Source of the DNA: JANQIV01 sp050117315
GTDB taxonomy: Bacteria; Bacteroidota; Ignavibacteria; Ignavibacteriales; Melioribacteraceae
Length of the DNA: 64,000 bases
Assembly: GCA_050117315.1 (NCBI GenBank)
Contig: JASFMY010000010.1
Coordinates: forward strand, 21,223 to 85,222
Reading direction: 5' to 3'
The notes below the pieces were generated by a model. The model made no database searches and was not told the origin of the DNA. It saw only the letters and a program-made list of their open reading frames with translations. The position numbers and the translations under genes are program-made. Below, piece after piece: positions 25,717-33,418 of the stretch. The first letter of the stretch is position 1. Each line of letters begins with the position of its first letter.

Positions 25717-25761
25717 AATCCCCGAAATCTTACTTGTTCCTATGAAAAGATTTCGGGGATT
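25717..25761 (+). terminator. 15-bp stem hairpin after slipin, copy of a dispersed palindrome
   Basis: AATCCCCGAAATCTT / AAGATTTCGGGGATT with a 15-nt loop, followed by TTAG. A sequence with identical arms and a loop related in reverse orientation lies at 36109-36155, so the terminator is also a small repeat family. Confidence 0.7.
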
Positions 25762-25826
25762 TAGTATATGACGAAATTCTTAGGGTAAAACGAAAAATTT
25801 AACTACTTAATAATTAATTTTGTTAT

Positions 25827-27656
25827 TCATTTTTGATCTTTTAATACCGATACTCTTTCAACCAAAGTTAAAAATTCACTTCTGTAACCAAACTCATCTT
25901 TGCCGATTGCTGATTTAGCTAAACTGGAAATCGAATTTAAATTTGTGCTCCCTTTATATTCTGAATCGCGTAAGAACATAGCAAACTCCGCTACCGCAGC
26001 AGAAAATCTAAAATTATCGGAAGATTCGTCAATCGCAATTAGATCATCTTTCAAGACTTTTGAAATTTCTTTACTCCTATTTCCGTCCGGTTCTTTATAG
26101 CGAATCCTAACGGTTAGTACTTCGTCGGAATTTAATGCGTCATCTTTTATTTTAGTTTCAGTGTATTTTGATTCGAAATTTTTTATATACTCTTCATCTG
26201 CCGGGACGACTTCGTATAACGCGGTAACTGTATGCCCTGCGCCTATTTCACCTGCGTCTTTTTTGTCATCTACAAAGTCCTCGTCCTGCAATTCTCTGTT
26301 TTCATAACCTATTAGCCTGTAAGATTTTATTTTTGCCGGGTTAAATTCAACTTGAATTTTTACATCCTTTGCAATAGTGAACAAGGTTGACTGCAACTCA
26401 TTAACAAATACCTTTTTGGCTTCGAGAATATTATCAATATATGCATGATTTCCGTTTCCTTTATCGGCAAGTTCCTGTAAACGGTCGTCTTTATAATTTC
26501 CCATACCGAAACCGAGCACGGTCAGAAATATTCCTTCTTCTTTTTTCCCTTCAATAAATCTTACTAACTCAGAGGTATTTGAAATACCAACATTAAAATC
26601 CCCGTCGGTTGCTAAAATTACCCGATTGTTGCCTTCTTTTATAAAATTTTCTTTTGCAACTTTATAAGCAAGCTGAATACCTGCGCCGCCTGCTGTAGAG
26701 CCGCCGGCTTCCAGTTTATCCAGTGCATTGATAATTGTTTGCTTTTCCGAACCTTTTGTAGGAGGTAAAACAAGTCCGGCATTTCCGGCATAAACAACCA
26801 TTGAAATTTTATCTTCCGGCAATAATTGCTCAACCAACATCTTAAACGATCTTTTTAATAACGGAAGCTTTTTAGGAGACTGCATCGAACCGGAGACGTC
26901 AAGTAAAAATACAAGGTTGCTTGGTTCCTGATTTTCTTTTGAAAGTTCTTTCCCTTTTAAACCTATGTTGATTAACCTGTTTTTTTCGTTCCATGGGCAT
27001 TCACTGTACTCAATATTTATCGACAGCGGATCATTGCCCTCAGGCTGCTTGTAATCATAATTAAAATAATTTATAAACTCTTCCGATCTCACTACATCGA
27101 TATGGGGAATTTCATCCTGCATAATGAATCTTCTTGCATTTGAATATGATGCACCGTCAACATCTGCAGCAAAGGTTGAAAACGGATTTTTAATTACGTC
27201 CAGAAAACCGCTTTCTAAAATGTAATCATATTCCTCTGTGTTAAAATTTGGGAATCCCAGATCTTGCCTGGTAACCGAAAAATACATGTTGTTGCTTTTC
27301 TTCATCAGTGATTCATCAGCCACAATTTCAAGTGCCCCATATTCAACACTTTCTCCAATTAATTCAAAATTAAGCTTGGTTGTAAAGCCTTCTTTTACGA
27401 TAACATTTTTTTTAACCGCCGTTTTATACCCGACATATCCGGCTTTAACTTCATATCTCCCGGGTGGTAAATTTTTAATTTTGTAATAACCGTTGGCGTC
27501 GGTTGCACTTCCGAAATTTGTACCGGTTATTAAAACGTTTACGCCGATCAAAGGCTGCCTGGTGTCAAAATCAATAACTCTGCCGCCAATTGACCCTTTT
27601 TCTTTTGCAAATAAAAGTGTAGACAAAAACAAAACTGAGATGATATACTTTTTCAT
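25827..27656 (-). CDS. vWA-domain protein with carboxypeptidase-regulatory-like N-terminus
   Basis: A 609-residue exported protein. After a signal peptide (KYIISVLFLSTLLFA) comes a CarboxypepD_reg-like beta domain (about 20-100: SIGGRVIDFDTRQPLIGVNV), then a YfbK-type N-terminal block (about 125-225, TFAADVDGASYSNARRFI), a vWA domain (about 245-430) with an intact MIDAS DVSGS and the later GGSTAGGAG and ATDGDFN motifs, and a DUF3520-like C-terminal domain. It probably binds a metal-dependent partner at the cell surface; no precise role is known. It is transcribed alone. Confidence 0.9.
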   Translation of the reverse strand: MKKYIISVLFLSTLLFAKEKGSIGGRVIDFDTRQPLIGVNVLITGTNFGSATDANGYYKIKNLPPGRYEVKAGYVGYKTAVKKNVIVKEGFTTKLNFELIGESVEYGALEIVADESLMKKSNNMYFSVTRQDLGFPNFNTEEYDYILESGFLDVIKNPFSTFAADVDGASYSNARRFIMQDEIPHIDVVRSEEFINYFNYDYKQPEGNDPLSINIEYSECPWNEKNRLINIGLKGKELSKENQEPSNLVFLLDVSGSMQSPKKLPLLKRSFKMLVEQLLPEDKISMVVYAGNAGLVLPPTKGSEKQTIINALDKLEAGGSTAGGAGIQLAYKVAKENFIKEGNNRVILATDGDFNVGISNTSELVRFIEGKKEEGIFLTVLGFGMGNYKDDRLQELADKGNGNHAYIDNILEAKKVFVNELQSTLFTIAKDVKIQVEFNPAKIKSYRLIGYENRELQDEDFVDDKKDAGEIGAGHTVTALYEVVPADEEYIKNFESKYTETKIKDDALNSDEVLTVRIRYKEPDGNRSKEISKVLKDDLIAIDESSDNFRFSAAVAEFAMFLRDSEYKGSTNLNSISSLAKSAIGKDEFGYRSEFLTLVERVSVLKDQK

Positions 27657-27899
27657 TTTTCTCCCTTTTATTTTAGAGATGTTGATTGAAGATATTTGTT
27701 GTACAGAGGAATTATTTATTTTGATTCCGCATACTTTATAAAAATTATTCCAGGTTAAAAATAAACTCTAAATTTTATTCCTACAAAATTATATAAACAT
27801 TACCATTTTGTTAATACTACAAAATCTGCTAAGTTAATTTATTGATTTTTCGTAATTTCATTTCTTTTAAAAACTCGAATTTCAACTTAAGGAGTTACA

Positions 27900-29870
27900 A
27901 TGCAATTCAATTTAATAAAGAAAGAAGAATTTGATAAAATAAGATCCCTTGATATCGAATGGTCGAAAAAGATGCAGCTTCTTGCAGATATGACAAGATA
28001 TAACACGCTCGTTGCAGTTAAAAAAGCCGGTTCCGGGCACCTTGGTTCCAGTCTTAGTGTTACCGATATTGTTACTTATCTATATTTAAACGAAATGAAC
28101 GTGTTTGATGTTGGTTTGGATTCGCCCGACCGCGATATTTACTTTTCATCCAAAGGACACGATGTTCCCGGTTTTTATTCTTTTCTTTATGCAATAGGGA
28201 TGATACCCGAAGAAAAATTATTAATGCTCAGAAGATTAAACGGACTCGACGGTCATCCTGAAGTGCGTCAGCCGGGAATTGAAGCAAGTACAGGTTCTCT
28301 CGGAATGGGTATCTCAAAAGGCAAGGGAATGGCATGGGCTAAGAAATACAAAGGTTACAAAGGTCACGTTTATGTTGTAACCGGAGACGGTGAATTCCAG
28401 GAAGGTCAAATTTACGAAGCAATGCAGGCAACAGCTCATCAAAAAGTAAACAACCTTACAGTAATTATAGATCACAATAAATATCAAACCGATATGCGTG
28501 TTGAAGACGTTAACAACATTGAAGATTTAGTGGCAAAAGGAAAAGCCTTCCACTGGCATGTTGAAAGAATTAACGGGCATAATTACAACGCTTTAAAGGA
28601 TACATTCACAAAACTTAAAAGCATTACGGATAAACCGAAGTTGATTGTTGCCGATACAATTAAAGGAAGAGGGGTTTCCTTTATGGAAAAACCGGACACA
28701 GAAACTGTTGCCGGGAAAATCTATTACAAATGGCATTCCGGGGCTCCGGCTGATGATGTTTATGTTCAAAGTTTGGGTGAAGTTTCAAAATTAATAAACG
28801 GCTTGACAGACGAATTGGGAATTGAAAGAATTAATATTCCGGTAAACGAAGCTACGGGCAAAGTATCTTCAAAAGGTAAAATGGAATTTGTAAAAGAAGC
28901 TTACGGCGAAGCTCTATTTGAACTGGGGAAAACAAATGAAAATCTTGTTGTAATTGACGGTGACCTTTCTGCCGATTGCGGTTTGAGGAAATTTGAATAT
29001 GCTTATCCAAACAGATTCATTGAAAATGGGATTGCCGAACAAGATATGGCTTCAATGGCAGGTGGAATAGCGAGAATGGGATTGATTCCGGTTGTAAGTT
29101 CGTTCTCAAGTTTTCTTGCTGCAAGAGCTAACGAGCAGATTTATAACAACGCAGGTGAGAAAACAAAAATAATTTATACATGTCACTTTACAGGTTTAAT
29201 TCCCGCAGGTCCGGGTAAATCGCACCAAAGCGTGAGGGATATTTCTTTGTTTGCCGCTTTGCCTAATATGACAATCCTGCAGCCTTGTAACGCAGAGGAA
29301 ACAAAGCAAGTTGTTGAGTACTGTGTAAACGAATCTAAAGAAAACTGTATGATCCGTTTGGTTATAGGTCCTTCGCCTGAAAAAATTGAACTGCCTGCTG
29401 ATTATAAATTTCAGTTAGGAATTGGTGCTGAATTAACGGGTGGAGATGATGCAGTAATTATCGGCTACGGCCCCGTAATGCTGCACGAAGCTTTGCTTGC
29501 TTCAAGATATTTAAAAGATACGGACTACGGTTTAAAAGTAGTAAACATGCCCTGGCTGAACAAAGTAAACACGGAATGGATTGTTAGCTTAACAAAGAAT
29601 TATAATAAAATATATGTGCTCGAAGATCATTCGGTTATCGGCGGTTTAGGCGACAGAATAATGGATACACTTGTTCAAGCAAAAGCATTGGACGGAAAAG
29701 AATTTAGGAAAATAGGATTATTTGATTACCCCGAATGCGGAACACCGTGGGAAGTTTTAGCATTCCACGGGTTGGACGGAATGTCGCTTGCAAAATCGAT
29801 CAGCGGTAATGAACATCTTGAAGAAGACTTGAAAGTAAGAGAAAAATATACTGACGAAGCACCCCAGTAA
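27900..29870 (+). CDS. tkt: Transketolase, single-chain
   Basis: A 656-residue ThDP enzyme of the non-oxidative pentose phosphate pathway that moves two-carbon units between sugar phosphates. Visible marks: AGSGHLGSSLSVTDIVTYLY, the ThDP motif GDGEFQEGQIYEAM...DHNKYQTD (about residues 160-200), HWHVERINGHN, the pyrimidine-domain Glu in RFIENGIAEQDMASMAGG (about 375-390), and the C-terminal domain from about 515. Both halves are fused, unlike the split transketolases of many archaea and anaerobes, yet the sequence style (MTRYNTLVAVKKAGSGH) is close to those. AAGGAG precedes the ATG. A terminator follows. Deoxyxylulose-phosphate synthase is less likely. Confidence 0.93.
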   Translation: MQFNLIKKEEFDKIRSLDIEWSKKMQLLADMTRYNTLVAVKKAGSGHLGSSLSVTDIVTYLYLNEMNVFDVGLDSPDRDIYFSSKGHDVPGFYSFLYAIGMIPEEKLLMLRRLNGLDGHPEVRQPGIEASTGSLGMGISKGKGMAWAKKYKGYKGHVYVVTGDGEFQEGQIYEAMQATAHQKVNNLTVIIDHNKYQTDMRVEDVNNIEDLVAKGKAFHWHVERINGHNYNALKDTFTKLKSITDKPKLIVADTIKGRGVSFMEKPDTETVAGKIYYKWHSGAPADDVYVQSLGEVSKLINGLTDELGIERINIPVNEATGKVSSKGKMEFVKEAYGEALFELGKTNENLVVIDGDLSADCGLRKFEYAYPNRFIENGIAEQDMASMAGGIARMGLIPVVSSFSSFLAARANEQIYNNAGEKTKIIYTCHFTGLIPAGPGKSHQSVRDISLFAALPNMTILQPCNAEETKQVVEYCVNESKENCMIRLVIGPSPEKIELPADYKFQLGIGAELTGGDDAVIIGYGPVMLHEALLASRYLKDTDYGLKVVNMPWLNKVNTEWIVSLTKNYNKIYVLEDHSVIGGLGDRIMDTLVQAKALDGKEFRKIGLFDYPECGTPWEVLAFHGLDGMSLAKSISGNEHLEEDLKVREKYTDEAPQ

Positions 29871-29908
29871 GATTAGTTAGCAAGTTTCAAGTTTACATGT
29901 TAAAGGTT

Positions 29909-29932
29909 AAGGCTGCTGTGGCAGCCTTTCTT
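29909..29932 (+). terminator. Intrinsic terminator of the transketolase gene
   Basis: AAGGCTGC-tgtg-GCAGCCTT, an 8-bp GC-rich stem, followed by TCTTATTT. Confidence 0.85.
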
Positions 29933-30073
29933 ATTTAACAAAATAATTAACCCAAATTCGTCATTAAGAATTGAAAGAGTATTAACAAGTTGCTCTAGAA
30001 ATTCAGCATAGCTTGCGGTATTACCGGAATATTTATTAGGGGAAACGGAATTATAATCCAATGACATTAAGTG

Positions 30074-30110
30074 TAAAAAATAGCAGCACAGATTTATAAT
30101 CTGTGCTGCT
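30074..30110 (-). terminator. Intrinsic terminator of the cyanovirin-like gene
   Basis: On the minus strand AGCAGCACAGATT and AATCTGTGCTGCT form a 13-bp stem with a 3-nt loop, followed by ATTTTTTA. It lies about 32 bp after the stop of the 63-residue gene, and its presence supports that gene being real. Confidence 0.85.
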
Positions 30111-30141
30111 TCTGTGTAGTTCTAAACGCTTTAATTGTTAA

Positions 30142-30333
30142 TTAACAGCCATCAGGAGCCCATTTAAGTACTCCGTTACAGTTAGCAATATCATATTTTA
30201 ATTGACTTGTAGTCCATGAGCCGTCAGCTTTTTGTGTTTCTGCTTTGATAATGATTCTGCCTTCTTCTGCTGGTACTACTTCAACATTTTTGCTTGTTCT
30301 TAAATAAGTTCCGGGAGGTATTTGGTCGGCCAT
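30142..30333 (-). CDS. Single-repeat cyanovirin-N-like (CVNH-type) small protein
   Basis: A 63-residue protein without a signal peptide: MADQIPPGTYLRTSKNVEVV, then a hydrophobic strand, KAETQKADGSWTTSQLKYDI and ANCNGVLKWAPDGC. The order IPPGTY...xCxxxDGSW...tsL...I.NCNG.L.W follows one cyanovirin-N homology repeat (a mannose-binding lectin fold), although the Cys of the xC-x-x-DG position is Thr and two Cys sit at the end. Full CVNH proteins have two repeats, about 100 residues; one repeat may dimerise by swapping. Shine-Dalgarno GGAG and a strong terminator support a real, separately transcribed gene. Sugar binding is an inference from the pattern. Confidence 0.62.
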   Translation of the reverse strand: MADQIPPGTYLRTSKNVEVVPAEEGRIIIKAETQKADGSWTTSQLKYDIANCNGVLKWAPDGC

Positions 30334-30678
30334 TTTTTACTCCTTGTTTAGTTAAAAAATCGTTTATATTATTTTAATCCTGGAGAATCTTGGAGCGGAT
30401 TACAAAATAATATAGTTTTTTAAAACCGATAATTCAAATAGTAAATATTTAATATAATTGGCTAAGCAAGCCTAAAGGTCATTTAACTACTGCCTTTTGG
30501 GGAGAGAATTCAAAAAAGACGAACGATGTTGAATGGCTGCATGTTTATGAAACATGCTTGATGTTTTTATTACAAAAAATGGAAAAAGATATGAACCCAT
30601 TTTAGGATGGTTAACAAACCTAATAATCACAGAGAGTGCAAAAGTTTGAGGTTGCTACCTAAAAAAATTCATAAAATA
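30334..30678. other. Intergenic region, little visible
   Basis: AT-rich upstream region of the cyanovirin-like gene, then about 200 bp to the MFS stop with no supported gene. I see no repeat or RNA. Confidence 0.4.
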
Positions 30679-32016
30679 TTAGTTCTTGTTGAGTCCATTT
30701 TTGGTCTCTAGCTTTTTCAAATTAACATTATCTGCTTTAAAAGAAAGAATCAAAAGAATTATGCAGCAAACCAGGCTTAACAATCCGGCAAGCTGATAAT
30801 TATTTTCAATCTTATGGAGAAGACTGAAAAGGTAGGGCCCAATTGCGCTGCCTGCAACAATCCAGCTCATGCTGTAACCGGATATTGCTCCTAGATGCGT
30901 TAAACCGTAATACCTTGGCCATGTAACGCTTGAGACCACGCCAAATAGTCCGCTTCCTATTCCGTTTCCTAAAATTATTAAATAAACCGGTAAGCCCGGG
31001 CTCAGAAACCAGAGGCCCGTATTAGCTATTATCAATCCTATTAAGTTAACCATAAGCAGGTATTTCATTTTTATAAAATCTGCAACATAACCGCTTACAA
31101 GCTGAAACGTTACAGCAATAACAGCTGACGGCAGGAATATCATTATTGCTTCTTCACGTTGCATCCCGGCGCCTTCAAAAATATCAACAATATGGAAGGT
31201 TATAGCAGTGATATATAAACCGTGCAAAAAGAATGATAAATTAAAAACCCAGAAACTGAATGTTGACCTTGCTTCACTTAATGTGTAATCTTTTATCGGC
31301 TGGAACGAAATTGATTTCTGCCTTTTGGAAATTATTTCTTTACCATCGGGTTTTAAACCGAATTCAAAAGGATTATCACGGAAAGTGATAATTGCAAAAA
31401 TCACGAATAATATTCCCACGATAAATGCAATAACCTGCCATGCGCCGTGCCAGCCGTAAATTGAAATTATCCAGTCAAAAATTCTCGGCGAATAAGAAAA
31501 GCCGAATGAAATTGCAATTCCCATAAACGCGCTGGCCATACCTCTTCTTTTTTCAAACCATTTCATAACCATATTTTTGGACGCCATAGTTAGTACGCCC
31601 TGTCCAAAAAATCTGACCGCAAAAAAACCTAAGACCAATAAAACAAATACAATAACCTCTGTATGGCTGTTACCGAATATTGATTCAGCTAGTGATAGTG
31701 TAACATTGACTTCCGACAAATAAAACAAGGCTAGACCGAGACAGAAACCCGCCAGCACGGAAGTAACACGTGCTCCGAAACGGTCAAAAAACTTCCCGGC
31801 ATAAGTAAGTATAAAAGAACTTGACAGGGTACCTATCAGATATGCCAGGCTCAAATTTTCGCGGGCAATGTTTAAATCATCAATTAAAAAGTCGGTGAAT
31901 ACGGAAATCCCAACGGTTTGTCCGGGTGAACTCATTATTACTCCCACGGTTCCGCTGAAGAGAATCATATATCCGTAAAAAAAAGGGAATTTGTTTACAA
32001 TACTTTTGTTCTGCAT
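30679..32016 (-). CDS. MFS transporter (monocarboxylate/OFA-like)
   Basis: A 445-residue permease with 12 predicted helices in two halves and a cytosolic loop at about 205-250. The sequence GKFFDRFGARVTSVLAGFCL after helix 2 is the MFS signature (DRFGAR). FGQGVLTMASKNMVMKWFEK and RRGMASAFMGIAISFG match the monocarboxylate/oxalate-formate group, so an organic acid substrate is likely; the exact compound cannot be read. Transcribed alone. Confidence 0.88.
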   Translation of the reverse strand: MQNKSIVNKFPFFYGYMILFSGTVGVIMSSPGQTVGISVFTDFLIDDLNIARENLSLAYLIGTLSSSFILTYAGKFFDRFGARVTSVLAGFCLGLALFYLSEVNVTLSLAESIFGNSHTEVIVFVLLVLGFFAVRFFGQGVLTMASKNMVMKWFEKRRGMASAFMGIAISFGFSYSPRIFDWIISIYGWHGAWQVIAFIVGILFVIFAIITFRDNPFEFGLKPDGKEIISKRQKSISFQPIKDYTLSEARSTFSFWVFNLSFFLHGLYITAITFHIVDIFEGAGMQREEAIMIFLPSAVIAVTFQLVSGYVADFIKMKYLLMVNLIGLIIANTGLWFLSPGLPVYLIILGNGIGSGLFGVVSSVTWPRYYGLTHLGAISGYSMSWIVAGSAIGPYLFSLLHKIENNYQLAGLLSLVCCIILLILSFKADNVNLKKLETKNGLNKN

Positions 32017-32293
32017 GAATTTCTATATAATCCCAAAAAATAAGACGGCAATATAGCAAAGAATAATTGATTTCTTATTTTAAGAAATTATAATTTTACT
32101 AAATACACCCGCTACTCGAGATAGAAATCAAAACCGTTTCTCCGGTCCTTTAGATAACGGTTTTAAAATTTTAATATCATTTCAACCAACGAGTTTCTTT
32201 AAAATGGAAATAATAAGTGTTGGTAGCTTATTGTTTTAGAATGCTTTTAAGGTTGAATGTTTGAGAATGTTATATAAATTTTTATTGCCAATC

Positions 32294-32310
32294 AATTTTG
32301 CAGAAACTCT
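32294..32310. repeat. Single end of the TTAGAGTTTCTGCAAAAT family
   Basis: ATTTTGCAGAAACTCT recurs here with no partner nearby. It matches the ends of the element at 7667-7809. It is followed by GGATTCCCGATAATCCGCG, another palindromic repeat style. Confidence 0.5.
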
Positions 32311-32386
32311 TTTATAAAAATGGATTCCCGATAATCCGCGCGGAATTCGGGAATGACACGGCACTTCATCCCTGTAAAAAGAAAAA

Positions 32387-32628
32387 GTATAGGGCTTAGA
32401 GTCAAAAAGTATAGACTATAAAGAGAGAAAGTATAGCCTGCAAATAGCAAAAGTATAGCCTGCAAATAGTAAAAGTATAGCCTATAAAGGGAGAAAATAT
32501 AGCCTGTAAATAGTAAAAAAACAGCCTATACATTTACCAAACCAAATCTATACATTTACTAAACCAAGGCTATAAATTTTCAAAACCAAACCCGTATATT
32601 TAAAATTAGTAGGGCTTAGACTCAGGAA
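32387..32628. repeat. Tandem array, 11 units of exactly 22 bp
   Basis: Units start at 32387, 32409, 32431, 32453, 32475, 32497, 32519, 32541, 32563, 32585 and 32607 with no slip. The best conserved are units 3 and 4 (GTATAGCCTGCAAATAG followed by CAAAA or TAAAA). Units 7-10 drift toward ACCAAATCTATACATTTAC. The first and last units share GGGCTTAGAxTCA. Since 22 is not a multiple of 3 it is not coding; the step is close to two DNA turns, as in iteron or phased-binding arrays. Confidence 0.85.
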
Positions 32629-32733
32629 CCCGAAGGAGATTAACGGGAACCTGAGTGACGGGCGAACAGCATACTAACTGTCTGAGGAATGGGACAGGTA
32701 AACCCAGATTATGCAATAGTGAAAGAAGGAGTT
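32607..32733 (+). ncRNA. Hairpin-rich segment, possible structured RNA fragment
   Basis: Nested inverted arms: CTCAGGaaCCCG (32621-32632) pairs with CGGGaaCCTGAG (32644-32655), and CTGTC pairs with GACAG further right (about 32678-32697). Motifs such as GTGACGGGCGAAC and GTGAAAGAAGGAG give the look of a structured RNA (for instance the 5' part of a self-splicing intron), but I cannot identify a family, and the MITE interrupts it. The strand is a guess. Confidence 0.3.
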
Positions 32734-32881
32734 TATACACAAGCCAAATTGGTTTTGGGATTTTACCATAAAGTCCTCTCTTTTTAAGACCTAAAGGCCG
32801 TACGAGACTTTGGGAGGCGGGGAGGATTTAGGTGAGTTCTAAATAAAAACTAAATCCCAAAACCAATTTGCAACAAGTATA
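32734..32881. mobile_element. MITE copy 3 (148 bp, inverted orientation)
   Basis: Reads TATACACAAGCC...AAATTGGTTTTGGGATTT at the left and ...AAATCCCAAAACCAATTT-GCAACAAGTATA at the right, i.e. copy 2 turned round. It contains the middle block CGTACGAGACTTTGGGAGG. It is inserted directly after the structured segment and before a gene relic. Confidence 0.85.
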
Positions 32882-32892
32882 ATTACATTAAC

Positions 32893-33241
32893 ACATTGTT
32901 CGAAACAAAAAAATATGGAACGGGAGGGGCATTTTATGTAGCCAAAAGAAAGGATCGCAATGAATGGGGGGCAGTGACGGCAGTACAATCGCGATCGTAG
33001 AGGTCGTAAATTCTGCATTCCCTATAATTGTTACATTAAAGGTTTATGATATATACTGCTCGGGAAAGATGAGCAAAATACAAATGTACAAACGCTGCCC
33101 GGAGGAGTGGTGAAGGAAAATACAAATGTACAAACAATATCCCTCTGGGCAATGATTCACCTGGACGAGACAAAATCCGGGAATTTTTACATGGACGGTT
33201 GCCGGAATAATAGACGACAACAATACTATGGTTACAAATAG
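32893..33241 (+). pseudogene. Decayed protein gene of unknown family
   Basis: Frame 1 (32893-33000) reads TLFETKKYGTGGAFYVAKRK then DRNEWGAVTAVQ and stops. A second frame continues IVEVVNSAFPIIVTLKVYD (about 33000-33060). A third holds a duplicated phrase NTNVQT and then ISLWAMIHLDETKSGNFYMD before the stop at 33241. A 19-bp direct repeat (AAAATACAAATGTACAAAC at about 33074 and 33117) underlies the duplication. Protein-like but frameshifted. Family not recognised. Confidence 0.4.
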
Positions 33242-33418
33242 GATGACATAATTCTGTAAAAGATAATTTTGATACTGTTCTTTGCATGACAAAAACCATT
33301 TTTCAGTAGAAAATTAAATGAAGATGAGGCATATTGATATATAGGTTTTATGCTAAAAGATGGTTGTTCAGTCCATGTTAGAACAAATACCAATTCCAAA
33401 TAAAGATCGGGTAACAAA

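Larger units (their letters stand above)
32017..33418. other. 1.4-kb non-coding stretch with repeats, structured segment and gene relic
   Basis: From left to right: a single end of the inverted-repeat family (32294-32310), a 22-bp tandem array (32387-32628), a hairpin-rich segment (32607-32733), MITE copy 3 (32734-32881) and a decayed protein gene (32893-33241). The last 180 bp lead into the GH97 gene. Confidence 0.7.

Noticed and set aside
32387..32628. CRISPR array
   Set aside because: Units are contiguous without spacers of different sequence and drift gradually; no cas genes nearby.
33036..33417. Overlapping minus-strand frames of 60-87 codons
   Set aside because: They overlie the plus-strand protein-like relic and show no conserved features.
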